From NCBI GenBank assembly GCA_934097085.1, contig CAKONK010000009.1, forward strand, positions 7,454 to 71,453: a stretch of DNA of 64,000 bases, in the 5' to 3' direction. Source of the stretch: an uncultured Bacilli bacterium. Its GTDB lineage: Bacteria; Bacillota_I; Bacilli_A; RF39; UBA660. Below are positions 16,561 through 24,916 of the stretch, in pieces; position 1 is the first letter of the stretch; every line of letters begins with the position of its first letter. Both the position numbers and the translations under genes were made by a program. The notes beneath the pieces are model-generated. The model ran no database searches and was not told the DNA's origin. It worked only from the letters and a program-made list of their open reading frames with translations.

Positions 16561-18656
16561 TGTCTTTCTAATTGTTTTTCTCTTTTTAAGATAAATGGGA
16601 AATTAAAGAATATTTCTCTTTCATCTTCATTTGCATCAACTAAAGTAACATTTAAATTTGAGGTAACTTTAATAATTTTACCATTTTCTAAATTTTTAAT
16701 TTGTTTAGTTTTAGGATCAAAATAATAATGCCAATTAAGTTCTTTATAAGGAATAATACCTTCGACTAAATTATCTGTTTTAACTCTAATAACACTTTCA
16801 TTAATATCTGTTACATAAACACTAAATTGTTGATTAATAAAATTTTGCATATACCAAATATCACATAGTTTATCAGCTTCTGCTTCGGCCTTCATTTCAT
16901 CTTTTTCTTTTAAAGATGCTTGAATAGCGGCACTTTGTAATATTGATTCTAATTTTTCTATTTCCTCTTCATTAGGAAATTTTTCTTCATAATAATCTAT
17001 TAACATATGTACACATAGGTCACAAAGTCTTCGTATTGGTGATGTAAAATGTGTATAACAATTCTCTGCGAGTCCAAAATGCCCTATATTATTTGTATCA
17101 TAACCAGCTTTTTCCATGGCTCTTAAAATATAAGATGAAAGTATTGGAAATTCTTTTTTATTTGCTAAACTATTAAGTATTTTTTGAATTACATGAGGGT
17201 CATTTACATCATTTATTTTTTGAATTTTAAAACCAAGTGATGTTATAAATTTTACAGAATTAACAAATCTTTCAACATCAGGAATATTATGATTACGATA
17301 AATAAATGGTAAATTGTTGTAATAGAAGTGTCTTGCTATAGCACAATTAGCTTGTACCATAAATGTTTCAATCATTAATTGTGATGCACCAGTTTTTAGA
17401 ACTTTAATATCCGTAATATTTTCTTTTTCATCATATATTCTTTCTTGCTCTGAACTATCAAATTCCAATTTTCCTTGACTAATGTTAATTTTATTAATTT
17501 TAAGAGCAAGTTCATAGGCGTTTTTTAAATCATTTACAAAAGGTTCATAGCCTTTTGGAATAATATTTTCTTCGAGAATTTTATTAACATTTGAATAAGA
17601 CATTTTCTTTTTAGAGTTAATTACCGCTTTAACAATACGGTCTCTTTTTTGATTACCTTTTTCATCATATTCCATGATAACAGTACGTGTTAGTCTATCA
17701 ACACCTTCGTTAAGTGAACATATTCCATTGGAAAGCTCTTTTCCTAACATTGCGGAAACGTAGTAGGCAATATAAGCACTTGTACCTCTTTCAAAAGCAT
17801 CTGCAAAAATTGCTGTACCATATTTTACATAATGACTAACGTGAGCAATATTTACATATAAAGTGTAAGGTACATTTTCTGATTTTTCTACTAAAATAGC
17901 ATCATCTAAATCTTTTGCAGTATCACAATCTATTGTAACTATATTTTTATCACGAAGGTCAAGTCTTCCAATAATTTCTTCATCGGATACTTTAGTGGGA
18001 ATATTTTTTAATTCTTCATAAGTTTCTTTGCTATATGTCGGGTTAAAACCATAAGAAATTGCTATTTCTTCCATTTTTGATACTTTTCCAAGTACTGTAT
18101 CAATTTCTGCATCATAATATTCATCATATCTTGTTGTATATAAATTTACTAAAAATTTTTGGCCTAAAGGGTATTTTCTTAAAATCTTTTTACTTATACC
18201 AATTTTATATTCACCTTTAGAATGGGTGTCTTTTAAATATAGATTATTATTTTCATCCATTTTAAGTTCACAAAGAATTTTACCTTTGGCTCTTTTAAGT
18301 ATTTTAACTACTTCATAAGTTTTACTTTTCTTAACTTTTTTAACAATTACTTTATCACCGTTTAAAGCGGAATTTAATTTATTATCTTTAATTTCGTGAA
18401 AGTTATTTCCAATTCTAACAAAACTTTTTCCATTATTATCTTGAACTATGGTTGCAACTCTATAATTCTTTGGAAATTTATGATATATAAAATCATCATC
18501 TTCGTATATTTTTCCTTCGCACTCAAGTTCAAATAATATATGTTTAAGTTCTTCATCAATCTTTTTCTTCGAGGAATTTAAAAGTTTTTTAATACCGTGG
18601 TATGTAACATTTAACTCTTTTTCATTTTCTATAATTTCTAATAACTCTTCTTTCAC
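16533..18656 (-). CDS. rnr: Ribonuclease R
   Basis: About 707 residues: N-terminal winged-helix and cold-shock OB domains, the RNB catalytic domain and a C-terminal S1 domain. The RNB active site shows VTIDCDTAKDLDDAI, the Asp cluster that binds Mg. It degrades structured RNA 3' to 5'. GGAGGG at 18665-18660 selects a GTG at 18656; a further in-frame GTG at 18668 overlaps that RBS. The usual partner genes smpB and ssrA are not next to it here. The S1 domain is followed by only a short basic tail. Confidence 0.95.
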   Translation of the reverse strand: MKEELLEIIENEKELNVTYHGIKKLLNSSKKKIDEELKHILFELECEGKIYEDDDFIYHKFPKNYRVATIVQDNNGKSFVRIGNNFHEIKDNKLNSALNGDKVIVKKVKKSKTYEVVKILKRAKGKILCELKMDENNNLYLKDTHSKGEYKIGISKKILRKYPLGQKFLVNLYTTRYDEYYDAEIDTVLGKVSKMEEIAISYGFNPTYSKETYEELKNIPTKVSDEEIIGRLDLRDKNIVTIDCDTAKDLDDAILVEKSENVPYTLYVNIAHVSHYVKYGTAIFADAFERGTSAYIAYYVSAMLGKELSNGICSLNEGVDRLTRTVIMEYDEKGNQKRDRIVKAVINSKKKMSYSNVNKILEENIIPKGYEPFVNDLKNAYELALKINKINISQGKLEFDSSEQERIYDEKENITDIKVLKTGASQLMIETFMVQANCAIARHFYYNNLPFIYRNHNIPDVERFVNSVKFITSLGFKIQKINDVNDPHVIQKILNSLANKKEFPILSSYILRAMEKAGYDTNNIGHFGLAENCYTHFTSPIRRLCDLCVHMLIDYYEEKFPNEEEIEKLESILQSAAIQASLKEKDEMKAEAEADKLCDIWYMQNFINQQFSVYVTDINESVIRVKTDNLVEGIIPYKELNWHYYFDPKTKQIKNLENGKIIKVTSNLNVTLVDANEDEREIFFNFPFILKREKQLERQRKRESMYR

Positions 18657-18719
18657 AAAACCCTCCACTAAAATAATTAATTTTATAGTATCACACTTTT
18701 TTTATGATGTAAATTGTGT

Positions 18720-18725
18720 TATGAT
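18720..18725 (+). promoter_or_regulatory. -10 element six bases before the nuclease ATG
   Basis: TATGAT at 18720-18725, ATG at 18732, no RBS between. The six-base spacing is the same as at 14544/14551 and 42476/42483. The -35 match is poor. Confidence 0.45.
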
Positions 18726-18731
18726 TAAATT

Positions 18732-19430
18732 ATGAAAAAAGTAGTTGTTTTTATTTTAAGTTTGTTAATTTTTAATGTTGTTAATGCTGAAAGCGATAAA
18801 GCATTATTTTCAAAATGTGTAGATGGAGATACGGCTTATTTTTTAGTAAATGAAAATGAAATTAAGGTAAGATTTTTAGCAATTGATACACCAGAAAGCG
18901 TAAGTACAAAGGTTAGCGAGCAACCTTTTGGAAAAGAGGCAAGTGATTATACATGTAATAAAATATCAAATGCAAATGAAATTGTTTTAGAGTATGAAAA
19001 AAATAAAACAGATAAATATGGAAGAACTCTTGCTTGGGTATGGGTAGATGGATCATTACTTCAGGAAGAACTTATTAAAAATGGTTATGGACAAGTTGCT
19101 TATATATATGGAAAATACAAATATACTGATAGACTTTGTAAAGTTCAAAAGGATGCTATAAATAATTCTTTAAATGTATGGAGTAATTCTTCTTATGAAG
19201 AAGGTTATTGTAAAAATAAAGATGTTGAAAATACTGAAAATAATATTATATATGATAATATTAATAAAGAAAATGAAAAAACTAAAGAGACTATAGATAA
19301 ACTTGATAAAGTATCTGATAAAATAGATGATGTTATGAATTCACCTAAATTTGATAATGTACTTCTTTATATAGTTTTAATAGGTTCAGTAGTATCATTG
19401 ATTTTTAAGAAAACCAAAAAGAAAAAATAA
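18732..19430 (+). CDS. Secreted, membrane-anchored thermonuclease (SNase-like)
   Basis: 232 residues. Signal peptide MKKVVVFILSLLIFNVVNA, then an SNase domain: CVDGDTAYF, VRFLAIDTPES (catalytic Arg, Asp, Glu) and DKYGRTLAWVW (second Arg). So the Ca-dependent nuclease site looks complete. After a Glu/Lys/Asn linker, a C-terminal helix (VLLYIVLIGSVVSLIF) with KKTKKKK anchors it outside the membrane. Likely a nutritional or defensive surface nuclease. No RBS; start inferred from the signal peptide and leaderless spacing. Confidence 0.88.
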   Translation: MKKVVVFILSLLIFNVVNAESDKALFSKCVDGDTAYFLVNENEIKVRFLAIDTPESVSTKVSEQPFGKEASDYTCNKISNANEIVLEYEKNKTDKYGRTLAWVWVDGSLLQEELIKNGYGQVAYIYGKYKYTDRLCKVQKDAINNSLNVWSNSSYEEGYCKNKDVENTENNIIYDNINKENEKTKETIDKLDKVSDKIDDVMNSPKFDNVLLYIVLIGSVVSLIFKKTKKKK

Positions 19431-19467
19431 TTAGGCTTTTTAATTAACTAGTGCATCTTATAGAAAA

Positions 19468-19473
19468 TATAAT
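19468..19473 (+). promoter_or_regulatory. -10 element of the ZIP transporter gene
   Basis: TATAAT at 19468-19473. Transcription from here would begin near 19480, leaving GAGGTG (19479-19484) as the RBS for the ATG at 19495. Confidence 0.5.
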
Positions 19474-19494
19474 ACTATGAGGTGTATTTTTAAT

Positions 19495-20289
19495 ATGATT
19501 AATTATCTTTCAAATTATAATAATATTTTTTTAGCCTTTGTTGCTTGCTTATTTACATGGCTAATTACCATTTTAGGGGCAATGGTTGTATTTCTATTTA
19601 AAAAAGTTAATAAAACGCTACTTGATGCAATGCTTGGTTTTGCTGCAGGCGTAATGATATCGGCGTCGTTTTTCTCACTTATTTCACCAGCACTATCTAT
19701 GTCTGAAAATTTATATATTAATGGACCTGTTATAGTTACAATAGGTTTCATATGCGGAGGTCTTTTACTCTTTATTGGTGATAAAATATTTCCTAAAATA
19801 ATTAAAAAAAATGAAAAAGCAAAAAACTTTAAAAGAACATTTATGTTAATTTTTTCAATAACCCTTCATAATATTCCTGAAGGACTTGCTGTAGGTGTTG
19901 CCTTTGGTTCACTTCGTTATAATTTACAAGGTGCTACATTAATATCCGCTTTAATACTTGCATTTGGAATAGGACTTCAGAACTTCCCTGAAGGTACAGC
20001 AGTATCTTTACCTCTTAAAAGAGATGGTATGAGTTCAAAAAAAGCATTTTTAATTGGTAGTTTAACTGGAATTGTCGAACCAATTGCAAGTGTTATCGGA
20101 GCATTACTTGTTTTAAAAGTTAGAACTATTTTGCCATTTTTACTTGCATTTGCCGCAGGGGCGATGATATATGTTGTAGTAGAGGAACTTATACCAGAAA
20201 GTCAAACTAATAAATCTAAAGATTTAATGGCTATTTTTACAATTTTAGGTTTTGCAGTTATGATGTTTTTAGATGTATTTTTTGGATAA
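19495..20289 (+). CDS. ZIP-family metal ion transporter (ZupT-like)
   Basis: 264 residues with about eight transmembrane helices. The metal-binding helices carry HNIPEGLAVGVAFGS and GLQNFPEGTAVSL; the second site has Gln-Asn where many ZIPs have His-Asn. It would import Zn, Fe or Mn. An in-frame ATG at 19477 would lie only three bases after the -10, so the ATG at 19495 with GAGGTG is the better start. Monocistronic; a terminator follows. Confidence 0.9.
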   Translation: MINYLSNYNNIFLAFVACLFTWLITILGAMVVFLFKKVNKTLLDAMLGFAAGVMISASFFSLISPALSMSENLYINGPVIVTIGFICGGLLLFIGDKIFPKIIKKNEKAKNFKRTFMLIFSITLHNIPEGLAVGVAFGSLRYNLQGATLISALILAFGIGLQNFPEGTAVSLPLKRDGMSSKKAFLIGSLTGIVEPIASVIGALLVLKVRTILPFLLAFAAGAMIYVVVEELIPESQTNKSKDLMAIFTILGFAVMMFLDVFFG

Positions 20290-20299
20290 TTTATAAATT

Positions 20300-20327
20300 A
20301 ACTAGAGAAATAACTCTAGTTTTATTA
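20300..20327 (+). terminator. Terminator of the ZIP gene
   Basis: AACTAGAG-AAATAA-CTCTAGTT followed by TTATT. Confidence 0.75.
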
Positions 20328-20548
20328 TGTAAAGATATTTACACAAATTTATTTGTCAAACAGTGTCAAATAAATTACTAAAAAACGTAAATAATTTGTA
20401 AAATTTTATCTTTTTTAAAAGAAATTATCAAAAAAAGGAGGAAATCAGAAATTTTTCGGTAATAAATATATATGAAGGGAGAAAAATACAAAGTTATAAA
20501 AACAATGTAAAAATGTAAACTATTGTAAATTAAAAAGTGAGGTAAAAA
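20328..20548 (+). promoter_or_regulatory. Long leader region of dinD
   Basis: About 220 bases without a convincing gene. It holds a repeated TGTCAAA (in TTTGTCAAACAGTGTCAAAT, near 20350) and several TTGTAAA/ATGTAAA repeats. An isolated AAGGAGG near 20436 has no start codon at a sensible distance. A 12-codon ORF (ATGAAGGGAGAA) near 20472 is too short to call. The repeats could be operator sites, but I see no LexA-type box. Confidence 0.3.
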
Positions 20549-21376
20549 ATGAACGAATTAGAAAATATTAATGAAACTATATTTGAAAGTATTAAACATG
20601 TAGATGATGAAGGTAATGAATATTGGTATGCAAGGGAACTTCAAAAGGTTTTAGAATATGCTCAATGGCGTAAATTTAATGGAGTAATCGAAAAAGCAAT
20701 GAATACTTGCAAAGCCAGTAATTATGTAGTATTGGATCATTTTGCCGGCGCCGGCAAAATGATAAATTTAGGTAAAGGTGGTCAAAGAAAAGTTACTGAT
20801 TATAAACTATCAAGATATGCTTGCTATCTTATTGCTCAAAATGGTGATAGTAGGAAAAAAGTCATAGCTCTTGCACAAACATATTTCGCTATTCAAACAA
20901 GAAAACAGGAATTATTAGAAGAGGAATATAATAGTTTAACCGAAGATGAAAAAAGATTCTATCAAAGAAATCAAGCAAGAAAAGGAAACTATAATTTAAA
21001 TAAAACTGCTGTTAATAGTGGAGTAAAAGATTTAGCAAGATTTCATAATGCAGGTTATAAAGGCTTATATAATGGTGAAACCGCTGATGATATTTTTAAA
21101 AGAAAAAAATTAAGATATAGGGAAGATATTTTAGATAACATGGGAAGTGAAGAACTTGCTGATAATATATTTAGAATAGCTCAAACAGATGCCAAATTAA
21201 AAAGAGATAATGTAGATAATGAGTATACTGCAAATTCAGTTCACTTTGAAGTTGGTAAAAAGGTAAGAAATACAATTAAAGAATTAGGTGGAACAATGCC
21301 TGAAAATTTACCAACACCTGATAAAAGTTTAAAAGAACTTGAAAAAGAAAATAAGAATCTAATAATTTCAAACTGA
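20549..21376 (+). CDS. dinD: DinD-like protein (DNA-damage-inducible protein D, BRO-N domain)
   Basis: 275 residues. The opening follows DinD: an early YWYARELQKVLEY, then DHFAGAGKMINLGKG, LSRYACYLIAQNGDSRK and YFAIQTRKQELLEEE. The C-terminal half (NKTAVNSGVKDLARFHNAGY) also matches. E. coli DinD inhibits RecA filaments after DNA damage; whether this protein does so is unknown. RBS GTGAGGT. The segment encoding HFAGAGKM is a 28-bp perfect palindrome with GC-rich codons unlike the rest of the region. The gene ends in TGA without an obvious terminator. Confidence 0.85.
   Translation: MNELENINETIFESIKHVDDEGNEYWYARELQKVLEYAQWRKFNGVIEKAMNTCKASNYVVLDHFAGAGKMINLGKGGQRKVTDYKLSRYACYLIAQNGDSRKKVIALAQTYFAIQTRKQELLEEEYNSLTEDEKRFYQRNQARKGNYNLNKTAVNSGVKDLARFHNAGYKGLYNGETADDIFKRKKLRYREDILDNMGSEELADNIFRIAQTDAKLKRDNVDNEYTANSVHFEVGKKVRNTIKELGGTMPENLPTPDKSLKELEKENKNLIISN
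20736..20763. repeat. 28-bp perfect palindrome inside dinD
   Basis: Half-site ATCATTTTGCCGGC followed directly by its reverse complement. The centre GCCGGCGCCGGC is 100% GC in a strongly AT-rich genome and contains nested GCCGGC and GGCGCC sites. It encodes the FAGAGK segment, using GCC and GGC codons that are rare in neighbouring genes. Confidence 0.9.
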
Positions 21377-21491
21377 AAAATTGATATAAATATTTGGGTA
21401 TAGAAAAAGAAGATGTCAACACTTGTCACTTTTTGTAAAAAAATATATAAATCTATGATATAATGTAAAAGAGTAGAAAGGTAGTGATAAT

Positions 21492-23426
21492 ATGAAAAAG
21501 TTTTTAAAAATATTTTTTGTTTTATCATGTATCCTAGTATATTCTACTGTAAATGCAAAAGAAAAGCTTAGAGTAGACTATAATGATGTTAATTTAAGGG
21601 AGGGACCTGGTACTAATTATCGAGCAATAAAAAAACTTGGTGTTAGTTCAACATTTGATTTAGTAGAAAAAACATTATTTCCAAATGAAAAAGGTTGTCC
21701 AGATGGTTGGTATAAAATATATTATTCAGGTCAAAATGTTGGCTTTGTTTGTGCAAGTTATATAACTTTATATGAAGAAAAAGATACTCCAGTGGAGGCA
21801 AATACTGCTTGTGAAAAAGAAATGGCTAGTTTAGGATTTCCAAATACATATTGGAATGGATTATGTTCTTTAAAAGAAAAACATCCTAATTGGACATTTA
21901 ATGCGGATATTACTGGACTTCCATTTGATGTGGCTACATCTAAAGAAAGTATTATAGGTAAAAGTTTTATTCAATCTAATTATCAAGGATATTTTAGTAC
22001 TGAATCAGGAAGTTATGATTATTTGACTGATACATTTAAAGTAATGGAGGGTAGTAATTGGTATGCTGCCTCAAAAGATGTAGTTGCATATTATATGGAT
22101 CCTCGAAACTTTTTAGATGAAAGATTTATATTTATGTTTGAAAAACTATCATTTGATGAAAGTTATCAAACTGTTGAGGCAATTAATGCAATTTTAAATG
22201 GAAAAGATATTAAAGAAAAATCTAGTGTTATATATGAAGCAGGTAAAACTTATAATGCTAATGCAATTTATTTAGCAAGTAGAATTAAACAAGAAACCGG
22301 AGGTAATTATACAGGTAATTCTTTAAAAGGAAGTACAATAACTTATAACGGAAATACATATTATCCGGTTTATAATCCATATAATATTGGAGCAAACACT
22401 GGTGTATATGATGGACTTGTATGGGCTGTAAGTGGTACAAGTTATTTAAGACCTTGGCTTTCCCTTGATAATGCTATTAAAGGTGGAGCAAACTTTATAA
22501 CATATTATTATATTTCAAAGGGTCAAGATACTTCATATTTTCAAAAATTTAATGTAAGTTCATATTCAGCATATGCGGCTTATGCACATCAATATATGAC
22601 AAATATAAGAGGTGCTGCAAATGAAGCCTCAATAACATATGATGGTTATAAAGAAATGGATTTATTAAATTCAGTTAATTATAAATTTGTAATTCCTGTT
22701 TATGATAATATGCCAAGTAATGTTTCAATGCTTCCTAATGGGGGTAATCCTAATAATCATTTAAAAAATTTAACTATTAATGGTAAAACTATAAATGGTT
22801 TTAGTCATGATAATTTTTCATATAATTATTATATAGGTTCAGGTATTAATAAAGTTTTAGTTGCAGGTGAAGTAATTAATTCTAAAGCTAGTATTAAAGG
22901 CGTTGGTGATATTAATTTAACTGGAGATAAAACAGTTGTAACAATAAAAGTAACTGCTGAAAATGGAAATATGCAAGATTATATTATAAATATTATTAAA
23001 ACAGAGGGTGCTAATGTATCAGTAAATGATATTGTTGCCTCTTCGGCAGTACCGGTAAGTGAATCATCATTTATTTTAACTGCGGGTTATACAGCTGAAG
23101 CATTAAGAGAATTATTCTTAAAATCTTGTTCTTCAGCAGAAATTAGTTTTAATAATAAAAGTGGTCTTTTAGCAACTGGTGATGAAATAACTATTAAAAA
23201 TGGTGATGATGCAAAAACATATTCAATTGCTATTAAGGGAGATACTTCTGGAGATGCAAATATTAATATTGCTGATTTATTAAAAGTTCAAAAACATATT
23301 TTAGGATATATTAATTTAAGTGGAAGTTTTTTAAAGGCTGCTGATGTAAATAGCGATGGATCAGTGGATATTAAAGATTTACTTATAGTTCAAAAGCATA
23401 TTTTAGGATATACAACAATAAAATAA
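21492..23426 (+). CDS. Secreted glucosaminidase with SH3b, cadherin-like and dockerin domains
   Basis: 644 residues. Signal peptide 1-23 (ends STVNA), then an SH3b wall-binding domain (about 25-95, VNLREGPGTNYRAIKKLG). A GH73-like glucosaminidase domain follows (about 105-410; ASRIKQETGGNY with the likely catalytic Glu, NPYNIGANTG). Next is a cadherin-like beta-sandwich (about 425-510, HLKNLTINGKTINGFS). Two calcium-binding dockerin repeats end the protein: GDTSGDANINIADLLKVQK and ADVNSDGSVDIKDLLIVQK, both followed by HILGY. It should cleave peptidoglycan outside the cell. The dockerin implies docking to a cohesin, and the next gene 12 bases on encodes a cohesin-like membrane protein. Confidence 0.9.
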   Translation: MKKFLKIFFVLSCILVYSTVNAKEKLRVDYNDVNLREGPGTNYRAIKKLGVSSTFDLVEKTLFPNEKGCPDGWYKIYYSGQNVGFVCASYITLYEEKDTPVEANTACEKEMASLGFPNTYWNGLCSLKEKHPNWTFNADITGLPFDVATSKESIIGKSFIQSNYQGYFSTESGSYDYLTDTFKVMEGSNWYAASKDVVAYYMDPRNFLDERFIFMFEKLSFDESYQTVEAINAILNGKDIKEKSSVIYEAGKTYNANAIYLASRIKQETGGNYTGNSLKGSTITYNGNTYYPVYNPYNIGANTGVYDGLVWAVSGTSYLRPWLSLDNAIKGGANFITYYYISKGQDTSYFQKFNVSSYSAYAAYAHQYMTNIRGAANEASITYDGYKEMDLLNSVNYKFVIPVYDNMPSNVSMLPNGGNPNNHLKNLTINGKTINGFSHDNFSYNYYIGSGINKVLVAGEVINSKASIKGVGDINLTGDKTVVTIKVTAENGNMQDYIINIIKTEGANVSVNDIVASSAVPVSESSFILTAGYTAEALRELFLKSCSSAEISFNNKSGLLATGDEITIKNGDDAKTYSIAIKGDTSGDANINIADLLKVQKHILGYINLSGSFLKAADVNSDGSVDIKDLLIVQKHILGYTTIK

Positions 23427-23438
23427 AAAGGAGGATAA

Positions 23439-24848
23439 ATGAAAAAAATATTTAAATATTTTATAGCTATAGTTACTTTATTTACATTTATAACAAAGGT
23501 AAATGCTGCGGGAGCGACAATTAGCGTAAGTACATCTGCATCACAAATAATCGTTGGTAATAATATAACTGTTACCGTTACAATATCATCATCATCACCG
23601 TTAGGTTCTTGGGAATATAATTTAAATTATGATAAAAATATATTTTCTTTAGTATCTAGTGATGTAGGACTTCATTATGCTGGTGTAGTTCAAAATAATT
23701 CAACTAAAGCGGTAAGTTATCGTTATACATTTAAAGCAAATAAAAGTGGAAATGCATCATTTTACATAGATGCTTCAACTGTATTTGGTTTTGATGAAAG
23801 TATATTCGAAGTAACTAATGGAAAAAGAAATGTTAGAGCAATAACATATTCTGAATATCAAGCAAGTTTATCAAGTAATAACAATTTAAAAGATATAAAA
23901 GTTGAAGGTTATGAAATTAGTCCAGTATTTAATAAAGATACTTTAGAATATACTGTTAAAGTTGATGAAGATGTTACTAAAATAAAGGTAATAGCTTATG
24001 TCGAAGATAATAAAGCAAAAGTTAATGGAGAAGGAGAACTTGAAGTAACTCAAGGAAACAATTCATTTAATATTGTTGTAGTTGCAGAAAATGGTAGTGA
24101 AAAAACATATAAATTGAATGTTGAGGTAATTGATAAAAATCCAATAGAGGTTGAAGTAGAGGATGTTAAATATACTATAGTTAAAGTAAAAAGTATGTTA
24201 CAAAAACCTAATAGTTTTATTGAAAAAACAGTTACAATAAATGAAATGGAAATTCCTGCATTTTATAGTCAAATTACTGATTTTACTTTAGTAGGTTTAA
24301 AAGATGAAAATGGTAATATATCATTATTTATATATAATGATGGTAAATATCAAAAATATACAGAATTTATATTTGGTAATATAACACTTTTTCCAATTAA
24401 AATGGATAAAACTATTGATAAATATGAAAAAGGTAATGTAACAATTAATAATATTTCAGTAGAGTGTTTAGAACTTAGTAAATCAAATAGATTTAAAATT
24501 ATTAAAGCATTAAATGTTGATACAAATGAAGAAGGTTTATATTTATATGATACTAAAGATAATAGTGCTGTAAAATATGATGATAGTTATATTAAAATTA
24601 TTCAAAAAAATAATCAAATGCTTATGTATGCTGTAATATTTTTTGCTAGTTTAACACTTTTATCATTAATATTATTATGTACTATATCAAAGAAAAAGAA
24701 AAAAGTTAAAAAAGAAATTCCTAAAGTTTCTTCAGTAAAAGAAATTGATGATAAAATAGAAGAAATAAAAAATGAAATGAAGGATGAATCCGATGAGGAA
24801 GTATATAACATTTTAGAGGATTCAAAAAAGAGTAAAAAGAAAAAGTAA
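23439..24848 (+). CDS. Membrane-anchored cohesin-like surface protein
   Basis: 469 residues. Signal peptide (ends TKVNA), then a cohesin-type domain (about 25-145). Its features are VTVTISSSSPLGSWEYNLNY, the strand DKNIFSLVSSD and FKANKSGNASFYIDAST, the usual pattern of cohesins. A cadherin-like domain follows (about 150-230, NNLKDIKVEGYEISPVFN), then an uncharacterised beta-rich region. A C-terminal helix (MLMYAVIFFASLTLLSLILL) precedes a charged tail of about 60 residues. Preceded by AAAAGGAGG. Its cohesin is probably the receptor for the dockerin of the upstream glucosaminidase; this pairing is inferred from adjacency and domains. Confidence 0.8.
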   Translation: MKKIFKYFIAIVTLFTFITKVNAAGATISVSTSASQIIVGNNITVTVTISSSSPLGSWEYNLNYDKNIFSLVSSDVGLHYAGVVQNNSTKAVSYRYTFKANKSGNASFYIDASTVFGFDESIFEVTNGKRNVRAITYSEYQASLSSNNNLKDIKVEGYEISPVFNKDTLEYTVKVDEDVTKIKVIAYVEDNKAKVNGEGELEVTQGNNSFNIVVVAENGSEKTYKLNVEVIDKNPIEVEVEDVKYTIVKVKSMLQKPNSFIEKTVTINEMEIPAFYSQITDFTLVGLKDENGNISLFIYNDGKYQKYTEFIFGNITLFPIKMDKTIDKYEKGNVTINNISVECLELSKSNRFKIIKALNVDTNEEGLYLYDTKDNSAVKYDDSYIKIIQKNNQMLMYAVIFFASLTLLSLILLCTISKKKKKVKKEIPKVSSVKEIDDKIEEIKNEMKDESDEEVYNILEDSKKSKKKK

Positions 24849-24860
24849 TTACTCTTTTTT
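24824..24860 (+). terminator. Terminator of the glucosaminidase-cohesin operon
   Basis: AAAGAGTAA and TTACTCTTTTTT form the stem around a 14-base loop, overlapping the stop codon. Confidence 0.6.
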
Positions 24861-24861
24861 G

Positions 24862-24890
24862 TTGACTTTAAAGCGAAACTATTTTACAAT
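24862..24890 (+). promoter_or_regulatory. SigA promoter of the M3-like peptidase gene
   Basis: TTGACT (24862-24867), 17-base spacer, TACAAT (24885-24890), directly after the preceding terminator. Confidence 0.75.
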
Positions 24891-24916
24891 ATTTATACTT
24901 TTAGGGGGGACTGTTA

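Noticed and set aside
19477..19479. Upstream ATG as the start of the ZIP transporter
   Set aside because: It lies three bases after the -10 hexamer and would fall outside the transcript; the next ATG has an RBS.
20472..20510. A 12-codon leader peptide (ATGAAGGGAGAA...) before dinD
   Set aside because: No RBS at a proper distance and too short to support.
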